Assembly: GCA_947650285.1 (NCBI GenBank)
Contig: CANTFL010001479.1
Location: 62,001-126,000 of the forward strand
Source of the DNA: Hyaloperonospora brassicae
Lineage: Eukaryota > Oomycota > Peronosporomycetes > Peronosporales > Peronosporaceae
Reading direction: 5' to 3'
DNA: 64,000 bases
Shown here: piece after piece, positions 12,372 to 29,130 of the stretch
Position numbering within the stretch: position 1 is the first letter of the stretch
Layout of the letters: every line of letters begins with the position of its first letter
Notes under the pieces: model-generated
Database searches by the model: none
What the model saw: the letters and a program-made list of their open reading frames with translations, nothing else
What the model was told of the DNA's origin: nothing
Translations under genes and position numbers: made by a program

Positions 12372-15300
12372 GATCGCGATACATACCTGATCACTGATCA
12401 CGATCTCGATCGCTTCCTGATCGTGATCGCCTTGCTGATCGCGGATCACATGGTGTGCTCCACACCAACTTGATCGCGATCACATACCTGATCACTGATC
12501 ACGATCTCGATCGCTTCCTGATCGTGATCGCCTTGCTGATCGCGGATCACATGGTGTGCTCCACACCAACTTGATCGCGATCACATACCTGATCACTGAT
12601 CACGATCTCGATCGCTTCCTGATCGTGATCGCCTTGCTGATCGCGGATCACATGGTGTGCTCCACACCAACTTGATCGCGATCACATACCTGATCACTGA
12701 TCACGATCTCGATCGCTTCCTGATCGTGATCGCCTTGCTGATCGCGGATCACATGGTGTGCTCCACACCAACTTGATCGCGATCACATACCTGATCACTG
12801 ATCACGATCTCGATCGCTTCCTGATCGTGATCGCCTTGCTGATCGCGGATCACATGGTGTGCTCCACACCAACTTGATCGCGATCACATACCTGATCACT
12901 GATCACGATCTCGATCGCTTCCTGATCGTGATCGCCTTGCTGATCGCGGATCACATGGTGTGCTCCACACCAACTTGATCGCGATCACATACCTGATCAC
13001 TGATCACGATCTCGATCGCTTCCTGATCGTGATCGCCTTGCTGATCGCGGATCACATGGTGTGCTCCACACCAACTTGATCGCGATCACATACCTGATCA
13101 CTGATCACGATCTCGATCGCTTCCTGATCGTGATCGCCTTGCTGATCGCGGATCACATGGTGTGCTCCACACCAACTTGATCGCGATCACATACCTGATC
13201 ACCGATCACGATCTCGATCGCTTCCTGATCGTGATCGCCTTGCTGATCGCGGATCACATGGTGTGCTCCACACCAACTTGATCGCGATCACATACCTGAT
13301 CACTGATCACGATCTCGATCGCTTCCTGATCGTGATCGCCTTGCTGATCGCGGATCACATGGTGTGCTCCACACCAACTTGATCGCGATCACATACCTGA
13401 TCACTGATCACGATCTCGATCGCTTCCTGATCGTGATCGCCTTGCTGATCGCGGATCACATGGTGTGCTCCACACCAACTTGATCGCGATCACATACCTG
13501 ATCACTGATCACGATCTCGATCGCTTCCTGATCGTGATCGCCTTGCTGATCGCGGATCACATGGTGTGCTCCACACCAACTTGATCGCGATCACATACCT
13601 GATCACTGATCACGATCTCGATCGCTTCCTGATCGTGATCGCCTTGCTGATCGCGGATCACATGGTGTGCTCCACACCAACTTGATCGCGATCACATACC
13701 TGATCACTGATCACGATCTCGATCGCTTCCTGATCGTGATCGCCTTGCTGATCGCGGATCACATGGTGTGCTCCACACCAACTTGATCGCGATCACATAC
13801 CTGATCACTGATCACGATCTCGATCGCTTCCTGATCGTGATCGCCTTGCTGATCGCGGATCACATGGTGTGCTCCACACCAACTTGATCGCGATCACATA
13901 CCTGATCACTGATCACGATCTCGATCGCTTCCTGATCGTGATCGCCTTGCTGATCGCGGATCACATGGTGTGCTCCACACCAACTTGATCGCGATCACAT
14001 ACCTGATCACTGATCACGATCTCGATCGCTTCCTGATCGTGATCGCCTTGCTGATCGCGGATCACATGGTGTGCTCCACACCAACTTGATCGCGATCACA
14101 TACCTGATCACTGATCACGATCTCGATCGCTTCCTGATCGTGATCGCCTTGCTGATCGCGGATCACATGGTGTGCTCCACACCAACTTGATCGCGATCAC
14201 ATACCTGATCACTGATCACGATCTCGATCGCTTCCTGATCGTGATCGCCTTGCTGATCGCGGATCACATGGTGTGCTCCACACCAACTTGATCGCGATCA
14301 CATACCTGATCACCGATCACGATCTCGATCGCTTCCTGATCGTGATCGCCTTGCTGATCGCGGATCACATGGTGTGCTCCACACCAACTTGATCGCGATC
14401 ACATACCTGATCACTGATCACGATCTCGATCGCTTCCTGATCGTGATCGCCTTGCTGATCGCGGATCACATGGTGTGCTCCACACCAACTTGATCGCGAT
14501 CACATACCTGATCACCGATCACGATCTCGATCGCTTCCTGATCGTGATCGCCTTGCTGATCGCGGATCACATGGTGTGCTCCACACCAACTTGATCGCGA
14601 TCACATACCTGATCACTGATCACGATCTCGATCGCTTCCTGATCGTGATCGCCTTGCTGATCGCGGATCACATGGTGTGCTCCACACCAACTTGATCGCG
14701 ATCACATACCTGATCACTGATCACGATCTCGATCGCTTCCTGATCGTGATCGCCTTGCTGATCGCGGATCACATGGTGTGCTCCACACCAACTTGATCGC
14801 GATCACATACCTGATCACTGATCACGATCTCGATCGCTTCCTGATCGTGATCGCCTTGCTGATCGCGGATCACATGGTGTGCTCCACACCAACTTGATCG
14901 CGATCACATACCTGATCACCGATCACGATCTCGATCGCTTCCTGATCGTGATCGCCTTGCTGATCGCGGATCACATGGTGTGCTCCACACCAACTTGATC
15001 GCGATCACATACCTGATCACTGATCACGATCTCGATCGCTTCCTGATCGTGATCGCCTTGCTGATCGCGGATCACATGGTGTGCTCCACACCAACTTGAT
15101 CGCGATCACATACCTGATCACTGATCACGATCTCGATCGCTTCCTGATCGTGATCGCCTTGCTGATCGCGGATCACATGGTGTGCTCCACACCAACTTGA
15201 TCGCGATCACATACCTGATCACTGATCACGATCTCGATCGCTTCCTGATCGTGATCGCCTTGCTGATCGCGGATCACATGGTGTGCTCCACACCAACTTG

Positions 15301-18300
15301 ATCGCGATCACATACCTGATCACTGATCACGATCTCGATCGCTTCCTGATCGTGATCGCCTTGCTGATCGCGGATCACATGGTGTGCTCCACACCAACTT
15401 GATCGCGATCACATACCTGATCACTGATCACGATCTCGATCGCTTCCTGATCGTGATCGCCTTGCTGATCGCGGATCACATGGTGTGCTCCACACCAACT
15501 TGATCGCGATCACATACCTGATCACTGATCACGATCTCGATCGCTTCCTGATCGTGATCGCCTTGCTGATCGCGGATCACATGGTGTGCTCCACACCAAC
15601 TTGATCGCGATCACATACCTGATCACTGATCACGATCTCGATCGCTTCCTGATCGTGATCGCCTTGCTGATCGCGGATCACATGGTGTGCTCCACACCAA
15701 CTTGATCGCGATCACATACCTGATCACTGATCACGATCTCGATCGCTTCCTGATCGTGATCGCCTTGCTGATCGCGGATCACATGGTGTGCTCCACACCA
15801 ACTTGATCGCGATCACATACCTGATCACTGATCACGATCTCGATCGCTTCCTGATCGTGATCGCCTTGCTGATCGCGGATCACATGGTGTGCTCCACACC
15901 AACTTGATCGCGATCACATACCTGATCACTGATCACGATCTCGATCGCTTCCTGATCGTGATCGCCTTGCTGATCGCGGATCACATGGTGTGCTCCACAC
16001 CAACTTGATCGCGATCACATACCTGATCACTGATCACGATCTCGATCGCTTCCTGATCGTGATCGCCTTGCTGATCGCGGATCACATGGTGTGCTCCACA
16101 CCAACTTGATCGCGATCACATACCTGATCACTGATCACGATCTCGATCGCTTCCTGATCGTGATCGCCTTGCTGATCGCGGATCACATGGTGTGCTCCAC
16201 ACCAACTTGATCGCGATCACATACCTGATCACTGATCACGATCTCGATCGCTTCCTGATCGTGATCGCCTTGCTGATCGCGGATCACATGGTGTGCTCCA
16301 CACCAACTTGATCGCGATCACATACCTGATCACCGATCACGATCTCGATCGCTTCCTGATCGTGATCGCCTTGCTGATCGCGGATCACATGGTGTGCTCC
16401 ACACCAACTTGATCGCGATCACATACCTGATCACTGATCACGATCTCGATCGCTTCCTGATCGTGATCGCCTTGCTGATCGCGGATCACATGGTGTGCTC
16501 CACACCAACTTGATCGCGATCACATACCTGATCACTGATCACGATCTCGATCGCTTCCTGATCGTGATCGCCTTGCTGATCGCGGATCACATGGTGTGCT
16601 CCACACCAACTTGATCGCGATCACATACCTGATCACTGATCACGATCTCGATCGCTTCCTGATCGTGATCGCCTTGCTGATCGCGGATCACATGGTGTGC
16701 TCCACACCAACTTGATCGCGATCACATACCTGATCACTGATCACGATCTCGATCGCTTCCTGATCGTGATCGCCTTGCTGATCGCGGATCACATGGTGTG
16801 CTCCACACCAACTTGATCGCGATCACATACCTGATCACTGATCACGATCTCGATCGCTTCCTGATCGTGATCGCCTTGCTGATCGCGGATCACATGGTGT
16901 GCTCCACACCAACTTGATCGCGATCACATACCTGATCACTGATCACGATCTCGATCGCTTCCTGATCGTGATCGCCTTGCTGATCGCGGATCACATGGTG
17001 TGCTCCACACCAACTTGATCGCGATCACATACCTGATCACTGATCACGATCTCGATCGCTTCCTGATCGTGATCGCCTTGCTGATCGCGGATCACATGGT
17101 GTGCTCCACACCAACTTGATCGCGATCACATACCTGATCACTGATCACGATCTCGATCGCTTCCTGATCGTGATCGCCTTGCTGATCGCGGATCACATGG
17201 TGTGCTCCACACCAACTTGATCGCGATCACATACCTGATCACCGATCACGATCTCGATCGCTTCCTGATCGTGATCGCCTTGCTGATCGCGGATCACATG
17301 GTGTGCTCCACACCAACTTGATCGCGATCACATACCTGATCACTGATCACGATCTCGATCGCTTCCTGATCGTGATCGCCTTGCTGATCGCGGATCACAT
17401 GGTGTGCTCCACACCAACTTGATCGCGATCACATACCTGATCACTGATCACGATCTCGATCGCTTCCTGATCGTGATCGCCTTGCTGATCGCGGATCACA
17501 TGGTGTGCTCCACACCAACTTGATCGCGATCACATACCTGATCACTGATCACGATCTCGATCGCTTCCTGATCGTGATCGCCTTGCTGATCGCGGATCAC
17601 ATGGTGTGCTCCACACCAACTTGATCGCGATCACATACCTGATCACTGATCACGATCTCGATCGCTTCCTGATCGTGATCGCCTTGCTGATCGCGGATCA
17701 CATGGTGTGCTCCACACCAACTTGATCGCGATCACATACCTGATCACTGATCACGATCTCGATCGCTTCCTGATCGTGATCGCCTTGCTGATCGCGGATC
17801 ACATGGTGTGCTCCACACCAACTTGATCGCGATCACATACCTGATCACTGATCACGATCTCGATCGCTTCCTGATCGTGATCGCCTTGCTGATCGCGGAT
17901 CACATGGTGTGCTCCACACCAACTTGATCGCGATCACATACCTGATCACTGATCACGATCTCGATCGCTTCCTGATCGTGATCGCCTTGCTGATCGCGGA
18001 TCACATGGTGTGCTCCACACCAACTTGATCGCGATCACATACCTGATCACTGATCACGATCTCGATCGCTTCCTGATCGTGATCGCCTTGCTGATCGCGG
18101 ATCACATGGTGTGCTCCACACCAACTTGATCGCGATCACATACCTGATCACTGATCACGATCTCGATCGCTTCCTGATCGTGATCGCCTTGCTGATCGCG
18201 GATCACATGGTGTGCTCCACACCAACTTGATCGCGATCACATACCTGATCACTGATCACGATCTCGATCGCTTCCTGATCGTGATCGCCTTGCTGATCGC

Positions 18301-21300
18301 GGATCACATGGTGTGCTCCACACCAACTTGATCGCGATCACATACCTGATCACTGATCACGATCTCGATCGCTTCCTGATCGTGATCGCCTTGCTGATCG
18401 CGGATCACATGGTGTGCTCCACACCAACTTGATCGCGATCACATACCTGATCACTGATCACGATCTCGATCGCTTCCTGATCGTGATCGCCTTGCTGATC
18501 GCGGATCACATGGTGTGCTCCACACCAACTTGATCGCGATCACATACCTGATCACTGATCACGATCTCGATCGCTTCCTGATCGTGATCGCCTTGCTGAT
18601 CGCGGATCACATGGTGTGCTCCACACCAACTTGATCGCGATCACATACCTGATCACTGATCACGATCTCGATCGCTTCCTGATCGTGATCGCCTTGCTGA
18701 TCGCGGATCACATGGTGTGCTCCACACCAACTTGATCGCGATCACATACCTGATCACTGATCACGATCTCGATCGCTTCCTGATCGTGATCGCCTTGCTG
18801 ATCGCGGATCACATGGTGTGCTCCACACCAACTTGATCGCGATCACATACCTGATCACTGATCACGATCTCGATCGCTTCCTGATCGTGATCGCCTTGCT
18901 GATCGCGGATCACATGGTGTGCTCCACACCAACTTGATCGCGATCACATACCTGATCACTGATCACGATCTCGATCGCTTCCTGATCGTGATCGCCTTGC
19001 TGATCGCGGATCACATGGTGTGCTCCACACCAACTTGATCGCGATCACATACCTGATCACTGATCACGATCTCGATCGCTTCCTGATCGTGATCGCCTTG
19101 CTGATCGCGGATCACATGGTGTGCTCCACACCAACTTGATCGCGATCACATACCTGATCACTGATCACGATCTCGATCGCTTCCTGATCGTGATCGCCTT
19201 GCTGATCGCGGATCACATGGTGTGCTCCACACCAACTTGATCGCGATCACATACCTGATCACTGATCACGATCTCGATCGCTTCCTGATCGTGATCGCCT
19301 TGCTGATCGCGGATCACATGGTGTGCTCCACACCAACTTGATCGCGATCACATACCTGATCACTGATCACGATCTCGATCGCTTCCTGATCGTGATCGCC
19401 TTGCTGATCGCGGATCACATGGTGTGCTCCACACCAACTTGATCGCGATCACATACCTGATCACTGATCACGATCTCGATCGCTTCCTGATCGTGATCGC
19501 CTTGCTGATCGCGGATCACATGGTGTGCTCCACACCAACTTGATCGCGATCACATACCTGATCACTGATCACGATCTCGATCGCTTCCTGATCGTGATCG
19601 CCTTGCTGATCGCGGATCACATGGTGTGCTCCACACCAACTTGATCGCGATCACATACCTGATCACTGATCACGATCTCGATCGCTTCCTGATCGTGATC
19701 GCCTTGCTGATCGCGGATCACATGGTGTGCTCCACACCAACTTGATCGCGATCACATACCTGATCACTGATCACGATCTCGATCGCTTCCTGATCGTGAT
19801 CGCCTTGCTGATCGCGGATCACATGGTGTGCTCCACACCAACTTGATCGCGATCACATACCTGATCACTGATCACGATCTCGATCGCTTCCTGATCGTGA
19901 TCGCCTTGCTGATCGCGGATCACATGGTGTGCTCCACACCAACTTGATCGCGATCACATACCTGATCACTGATCACGATCTCGATCGCTTCCTGATCGTG
20001 ATCGCCTTGCTGATCGCGGATCACATGGTGTGCTCCACACCAACTTGATCGCGATCACATACCTGATCACTGATCACGATCTCGATCGCTTCCTGATCGT
20101 GATCGCCTTGCTGATCGCGGATCACATGGTGTGCTCCACACCAACTTGATCGCGATCACATACCTGATCACTGATCACGATCTCGATCGCTTCCTGATCG
20201 TGATCGCCTTGCTGATCGCGGATCACATGGTGTGCTCCACACCAACTTGATCGCGATCACATACCTGATCACTGATCACGATCTCGATCGCTTCCTGATC
20301 GTGATCGCCTTGCTGATCGCGGATCACATGGTGTGCTCCACACCAACTTGATCGCGATCACATACCTGATCACTGATCACGATCTCGATCGCTTCCTGAT
20401 CGTGATCGCCTTGCTGATCGCGGATCACATGGTGTGCTCCACACCAACTTGATCGCGATCACATACCTGATCACTGATCACGATCTCGATCGCTTCCTGA
20501 TCGTGATCGCCTTGCTGATCGCGGATCACATGGTGTGCTCCACACCAACTTGATCGCGATCACATACCTGATCACTGATCACGATCTCGATCGCTTCCTG
20601 ATCGTGATCGCCTTGCTGATCGCGGATCACATGGTGTGCTCCACACCAACTTGATCGCGATCACATACCTGATCACTGATCACGATCTCGATCGCTTCCT
20701 GATCGTGATCGCCTTGCTGATCGCGGATCACATGGTGTGCTCCACACCAACTTGATCGCGATCACATACCTGATCACCGATCACGATCTCGATCGCTTCC
20801 TGATCGTGATCGCCTTGCTGATCGCGGATCACATGGTGTGCTCCACACCAACTTGATCGCGATCACATACCTGATCACTGATCACGATCTCGATCGCTTC
20901 CTGATCGTGATCGCCTTGCTGATCGCGGATCACATGGTGTGCTCCACACCAACTTGATCGCGATCACATACCTGATCACTGATCACGATCTCGATCGCTT
21001 CCTGATCGTGATCGCCTTGCTGATCGCGGATCACATGGTGTGCTCCACACCAACTTGATCGCGATCACATACCTGATCACCGATCACGATCTCGATCGCT
21101 TCCTGATCGTGATCGCCTTGCTGATCGCGGATCACATGGTGTGCTCCACACCAACTTGATCGCGATCACATACCTGATCACTGATCACGATCTCGATCGC
21201 TTCCTGATCGTGATCGCCTTGCTGATCGCGGATCACATGGTGTGCTCCACACCAACTTGATCGCGATCACATACCTGATCACTGATCACGATCTCGATCG

Positions 21301-24300
21301 CTTCCTGATCGTGATCGCCTTGCTGATCGCGGATCACATGGTGTGCTCCACACCAACTTGATCGCGATCACATACCTGATCACTGATCACGATCTCGATC
21401 GCTTCCTGATCGTGATCGCCTTGCTGATCGCGGATCACATGGTGTGCTCCACACCAACTTGATCGCGATCACATACCTGATCACTGATCACGATCTCGAT
21501 CGCTTCCTGATCGTGATCGCCTTGCTGATCGCGGATCACATGGTGTGCTCCACACCAACTTGATCGCGATCACATACCTGATCACTGATCACGATCTCGA
21601 TCGCTTCCTGATCGTGATCGCCTTGCTGATCGCGGATCACATGGTGTGCTCCACACCAACTTGATCGCGATCACATACCTGATCACTGATCACGATCTCG
21701 ATCGCTTCCTGATCGTGATCGCCTTGCTGATCGCGGATCACATGGTGTGCTCCACACCAACTTGATCGCGATCACATACCTGATCACTGATCACGATCTC
21801 GATCGCTTCCTGATCGTGATCGCCTTGCTGATCGCGGATCACATGGTGTGCTCCACACCAACTTGATCGCGATCACATACCTGATCACTGATCACGATCT
21901 CGATCGCTTCCTGATCGTGATCGCCTTGCTGATCGCGGATCACATGGTGTGCTCCACACCAACTTGATCGCGATCACATACCTGATCACTGATCACGATC
22001 TCGATCGCTTCCTGATCGTGATCGCCTTGCTGATCGCGGATCACATGGTGTGCTCCACACCAACTTGATCGCGATCACATACCTGATCACTGATCACGAT
22101 CTCGATCGCTTCCTGATCGTGATCGCCTTGCTGATCGCGGATCACATGGTGTGCTCCACACCAACTTGATCGCGATCACATACCTGATCACTGATCACGA
22201 TCTCGATCGCTTCCTGATCGTGATCGCCTTGCTGATCGCGGATCACATGGTGTGCTCCACACCAACTTGATCGCGATCACATACCTGATCACTGATCACG
22301 ATCTCGATCGCTTCCTGATCGTGATCGCCTTGCTGATCGCGGATCACATGGTGTGCTCCACACCAACTTGATCGCGATCACATACCTGATCACTGATCAC
22401 GATCTCGATCGCTTCCTGATCGTGATCGCCTTGCTGATCGCGGATCACATGGTGTGCTCCACACCAACTTGATCGCGATCACATACCTGATCACTGATCA
22501 CGATCTCGATCGCTTCCTGATCGTGATCGCCTTGCTGATCGCGGATCACATGGTGTGCTCCACACCAACTTGATCGCGATCACATACCTGATCACTGATC
22601 ACGATCTCGATCGCTTCCTGATCGTGATCGCCTTGCTGATCGCGGATCACATGGTGTGCTCCACACCAACTTGATCGCGATCACATACCTGATCACTGAT
22701 CACGATCTCGATCGCTTCCTGATCGTGATCGCCTTGCTGATCGCGGATCACATGGTGTGCTCCACACCAACTTGATCGCGATCACATACCTGATCACTGA
22801 TCACGATCTCGATCGCTTCCTGATCGTGATCGCCTTGCTGATCGCGGATCACATGGTGTGCTCCACACCAACTTGATCGCGATCACATACCTGATCACTG
22901 ATCACGATCTCGATCGCTTCCTGATCGTGATCGCCTTGCTGATCGCGGATCACATGGTGTGCTCCACACCAACTTGATCGCGATCACATACCTGATCACT
23001 GATCACGATCTCGATCGCTTCCTGATCGTGATCGCCTTGCTGATCGCGGATCACATGGTGTGCTCCACACCAACTTGATCGCGATCACATACCTGATCAC
23101 TGATCACGATCTCGATCGCTTCCTGATCGTGATCGCCTTGCTGATCGCGGATCACATGGTGTGCTCCACACCAACTTGATCGCGATCACATACCTGATCA
23201 CTGATCACGATCTCGATCGCTTCCTGATCGTGATCGCCTTGCTGATCGCGGATCACATGGTGTGCTCCACACCAACTTGATCGCGATCACATACCTGATC
23301 ACTGATCACGATCTCGATCGCTTCCTGATCGTGATCGCCTTGCTGATCGCGGATCACATGGTGTGCTCCACACCAGCTTGATCGCGATCACATACCTGAT
23401 CACTGATCACGATCTCGATCGCTTCCTGATCGTGATCGCCTTGCTGATCGCGGATCACATGGTGTGCTCCACACCAACTTGATCGCGATCACATACCTGA
23501 TCACTGATCACGATCTCGATCGCTTCCTGATCGTGATCGCCTTGCTGATCGCGGATCACATGGTGTGCTCCACACCAACTTGATCGCGATCACATACCTG
23601 ATCACTGATCACGATCTCGATCGCTTCCTGATCGTGATCGCCTTGCTGATCGCGGATCACATGGTGTGCTCCACACCAACTTGATCGCGATCACATACCT
23701 GATCACTGATCACGATCTCGATCGCTTCCTGATCGTGATCGCCTTGCTGATCGCGGATCACATGGTGTGCTCCACACCAACTTGATCGCGATCACATACC
23801 TGATCACTGATCACGATCTCGATCGCTTCCTGATCGTGATCGCCTTGCTGATCGCGGATCACATGGTGTGCTCCACACCAACTTGATCGCGATCACATAC
23901 CTGATCACTGATCACGATCTCGATCGCTTCCTGATCGTGATCGCCTTGCTGATCGCGGATCACATGGTGTGCTCCACACCAACTTGATCGCGATCACATA
24001 CCTGATCACTGATCACGATCTCGATCGCTTCCTGATCGTGATCGCCTTGCTGATCGCGGATCACATGGTGTGCTCCACACCAACTTGATCGCGATCACAT
24101 ACCTGATCACTGATCACGATCTCGATCGCTTCCTGATCGTGATCGCCTTGCTGATCGCGGATCACATGGTGTGCTCCACACCAGCTTGATCGCGATCACA
24201 TACCTGATCACTGATCACGATCTCGATCGCTTCCTGATCGTGATCGCCTTGCTGATCGCGGATCACATGGTGTGCTCCACACCAACTTGATCGCGATCAC

Positions 24301-27300
24301 ATACCTGATCACTGATCACGATCTCGATCGCTTCCTGATCGTGATCGCCTTGCTGATCGCGGATCACATGGTGTGCTCCACACCAACTTGATCGCGATCA
24401 CATACCTGATCACTGATCACGATCTCGATCGCTTCCTGATCGTGATCGCCTTGCTGATCGCGGATCACATGGTGTGCTCCACACCAGCTTGATCGCGATC
24501 ACATACCTGATCACTGATCACGATCTCGATCGCTTCCTGATCGTGATCGCCTTGCTGATCGCGGATCACATGGTGTGCTCCACACCAACTTGATCGCGAT
24601 CACATACCTGATCACTGATCACGATCTCGATCGCTTCCTGATCGTGATCGCCTTGCTGATCGCGGATCACATGGTGTGCTCCACACCAGCTTGATCGCGA
24701 TCACATACCTGATCACTGATCACGATCTCGATCGCTTCCTGATCGTGATCGCCTTGCTGATCGCGGATCACATGGTGTGCTCCACACCAACTTGATCGCG
24801 ATCACATACCTGATCACTGATCACGATCTCGATCGCTTCCTGATCGTGATCGCCTTGCTGATCGCGGATCACATGGTGTGCTCCACACCAACTTGATCGC
24901 GATCACATACCTGATCACTGATCACGATCTCGATCGCTTCCTGATCGTGATCGCCTTGCTGATCGCGGATCACATGGTGTGCTCCACACCAACTTGATCG
25001 CGATCACATACCTGATCACTGATCACGATCTCGATCGCTTCCTGATCGTGATCGCCTTGCTGATCGCGGATCACATGGTGTGCTCCACACCAGCTTGATC
25101 GCGATCACATACCTGATCACTGATCACGATCTCGATCGCTTCCTGATCGTGATCGCCTTGCTGATCGCGGATCACATGGTGTGCTCCACACCAACTTGAT
25201 CGCGATCACATACCTGATCACTGATCACGATCTCGATCGCTTCCTGATCGTGATCGCCTTGCTGATCGCGGATCACATGGTGTGCTCCACACCAGCTTGA
25301 TCGCGATCACATACCTGATCACTGATCACGATCTCGATCGCTTCCTGATCGTGATCGCCTTGCTGATCGCGGATCACATGGTGTGCTCCACACCAGCTTG
25401 ATCGCGATCACATACCTGATCACTGATCACGATCTCGATCGCTTCCTGATCGTGATCGCCTTGCTGATCGCGGATCACATGGTGTGCTCCACACCAACTT
25501 GATCGCGATCACATACCTGATCACTGATCACGATCTCGATCGCTTCCTGATCGTGATCGCCTTGCTGATCGCGGATCACATGGTGTGCTCCACACCAACT
25601 TGATCGCGATCACATACCTGATCACTGATCACGATCTCGATCGCTTCCTGATCGTGATCGCCTTGCTGATCGCGGATCACATGGTGTGCTCCACACCAAC
25701 TTGATCGCGATCACATACCTGATCACTGATCACGATCTCGATCGCTTCCTGATCGTGATCGCCTTGCTGATCGCGGATCACATGGTGTGCTCCACACCAA
25801 CTTGATCGCGATCACATACCTGATCACTGATCACGATCTCGATCGCTTCCTGATCGTGATCGCCTTGCTGATCGCGGATCACATGGTGTGCTCCACACCA
25901 ACTTGATCGCGATCACATACCTGATCACTGATCACGATCTCGATCGCTTCCTGATCGTGATCGCCTTGCTGATCGCGGATCACATGGTGTGCTCCACACC
26001 AGCTTGATCGCGATCACATACCTGATCACTGATCACGATCTCGATCGCTTCCTGATCGTGATCGCCTTGCTGATCGCGGATCACATGGTGTGCTCCACAC
26101 CAACTTGATCGCGATCACATACCTGATCACTGATCACGATCTCGATCGCTTCCTGATCGTGATCGCCTTGCTGATCGCGGATCACATGGTGTGCTCCACA
26201 CCAGCTTGATCGCGATCACATACCTGATCACTGATCACGATCTCGATCGCTTCCTGATCGTGATCGCCTTGCTGATCGCGGATCACATGGTGTGCTCCAC
26301 ACCAACTTGATCGCGATCACATACCTGATCACTGATCACGATCTCGATCGCTTCCTGATCGTGATCGCCTTGCTGATCGCGGATCACATGGTGTGCTCCA
26401 CACCAGCTTGATCGCGATCACATACCTGATCACTGATCACGATCTCGATCGCTTCCTGATCGTGATCGCCTTGCTGATCGCGGATCACATGGTGTGCTCC
26501 ACACCAACTTGATCGCGATCACATACCTGATCACTGATCACGATCTCGATCGCTTCCTGATCGTGATCGCCTTGCTGATCGCGGATCACATGGTGTGCTC
26601 CACACCAACTTGATCGCGATCACATACCTGATCACTGATCACGATCTCGATCGCTTCCTGATCGTGATCGCCTTGCTGATCGCGGATCACATGGTGTGCT
26701 CCACACCAACTTGATCGCGATCACATACCTGATCACTGATCACGATCTCGATCGCTTCCTGATCGTGATCGCCTTGCTGATCGCGGATCACATGGTGTGC
26801 TCCACACCAACTTGATCGCGATCACATACCTGATCACTGATCACGATCTCGATCGCTTCCTGATCGTGATCGCCTTGCTGATCGCGGATCACATGGTGTG
26901 CTCCACACCAGCTTGAGTCGCGATCACATACCTGATCACTGATCACGATCTCGATCGCTTCCTGATCGTGATCGCCTTGCTGATCGCGGATCACATGGTG
27001 TGCTCCACACCAACTTGATCGCGATCACATACCTGATCACTGATCACGATCTCGATCGCTTCCTGATCGTGATCGCCTTGCTGATCGCGGATCACATGGT
27101 GTGCTCCACACCAACTTGATCGCGATCACATACCTGATCACTGATCACGATCTCGATCGCTTCCTGATCGTGATCGCCTTGCTGATCGCGGATCACATGG
27201 TGTGCTCCACACCAGCTTGAGTCGCGATCACATACCTGATCACTGATCACGATCTCGATCGCTTCCTGATCGTGATCGCCTTGCTGATCGCGGATCACAT

Positions 27301-29130
27301 GGTGTGCTCCACACCAACTTGATCGCGATCACATACCTGATCACTGATCACGATCTCGATCGCTTCCTGATCGTGATCGCCTTGCTGATCGCGGATCACA
27401 TGGTGTGCTCCACACCAACTTGATCGCGATCACATACCTGATCACTGATCACGATCTCGATCGCTTCCTGATCGTGATCGCCTTGCTGATCGCGGATCAC
27501 ATGGTGTGCTCCACACCAACTTGATCGCGATCACATACCTGATCACTGATCACGATCTCGATCGCTTCCTGATCGTGATCGCCTTGCTGATCGCGGATCA
27601 CATGGTGTGCTCCACACCAGCTTGATCGCGATCAGCATACCTGATCACTGATCACGATCTCGATCGCTTCCTGATCGTGATCGCCTTGCTGATCGCGGAT
27701 CACATGGTGTGCTCCACACCAGCTTGATCGCGATCACATACCTGATCACTGATCACGATCTCGATCGCTTCCTGATCGTGATCGCCTTGCTGATCGCGGA
27801 TCACATGGTGTGCTCCACACCAACTTGATCGCGATCACATACCTGATCACTGATCACGATCTCGATCGCTTCCTGATCGTGATCGCCTTGCTGATCGCGG
27901 ATCACATGGTGTGCTCCACACCAACTTGATCGCGATCACATACCTGATCACTGATCACGATCTCGATCGCTTCCTGATCGTGATCGCCTTGCTGATCGCG
28001 GATCACATGGTGTGCTCCACACCAACTTGATCGCGATCACATACCTGATCACTGATCACGATCTCGATCGCTTCCTGATCGTGATCGCCTTGCTGATCGC
28101 GGATCACATGGTGTGCTCCACACCAACTTGATCGCGATCACATACCTGATCACTGATCACGATCTCGATCGCTTCCTGATCGTGATCGCCTTGCTGATCG
28201 CGGATCACATGGTGTGCTCCACACCAACTTGATCGCGATCACATACCTGATCACTGATCACGATCTCGATCGCTTCCTGATCGTGATCGCCTTGCTGATC
28301 GCGGATCACATGGTGTGCTCCACACCAGCTTGATCGCGATCACATACCTGATCACTGATCACGATCTCGATCGCTTCCTGATCGTGATCGCCTTGCTGAT
28401 CGCGGATCACATGGTGTGCTCCACACCAACTTGATCGCGATCACATACCTGATCACTGATCACGATCTCGATCGCTTCCTGATCGTGATCGCCTTGCTGA
28501 TCGCGGATCACATGGTGTGCTCCACACCAACTTGATCGCGATCACATACCTGATCACTGATCACGATCTCGATCGCTTCCTGATCGTGATCGCCTTGCTG
28601 ATCGCGGATCACATGGTGTGCTCCACACCAACTTGATCGCGATCACATACCTGATCACTGATCACGATCTCGATCGCTTCCTGATCGTGATCGCCTTGCT
28701 GATCGCGGATCACATGGTGTGCTCCACACCAACTTGATCGCGATCACATACCTGATCACTGATCACGATCTCGATCGCTTCCTGATCGTGATCGCCTTGC
28801 TGATCGCGGATCACATGGTGTGCTCCACACCAACTTGATCGCGATCACATACCTGATCACTGATCACGATCTCGATCGCTTCCTGATCGTGATCGCCTTG
28901 CTGATCGCGGATCACATGGTGTGCTCCACACCAACTTGATCGCGATCACATGCGACCTGATCACTGATCACGATCTCGATCGCTTCCTGATCGTGATCGC
29001 CTTGCTGATCGCGGATCACATGGTGTGCTCCACACCAACTTGATCGCGATCACATACCTGATCACTGATCACGATCTCGATCGCTTCCTGATCGTGATCG
29101 CCTTGCTGATCGCGGATCACATGGTGTGCT
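12372..29130. repeat. Satellite zone 2: homogeneous 101-bp units
   Basis: From 12461 to 28927 the landmark cacacca recurs 163 times at a spacing of 101 bp, with only three single-base insertions (near 26917, 27221 and 27634). Most units are identical. The few variants are a C in place of T in actgatcac (scattered, for example 13201, 14311, 20777) and an aact to agct change in module C that is confined to about 23370 onward. Clustering of the second variant shows local spread of a mutation along the array. Confidence 0.95.
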
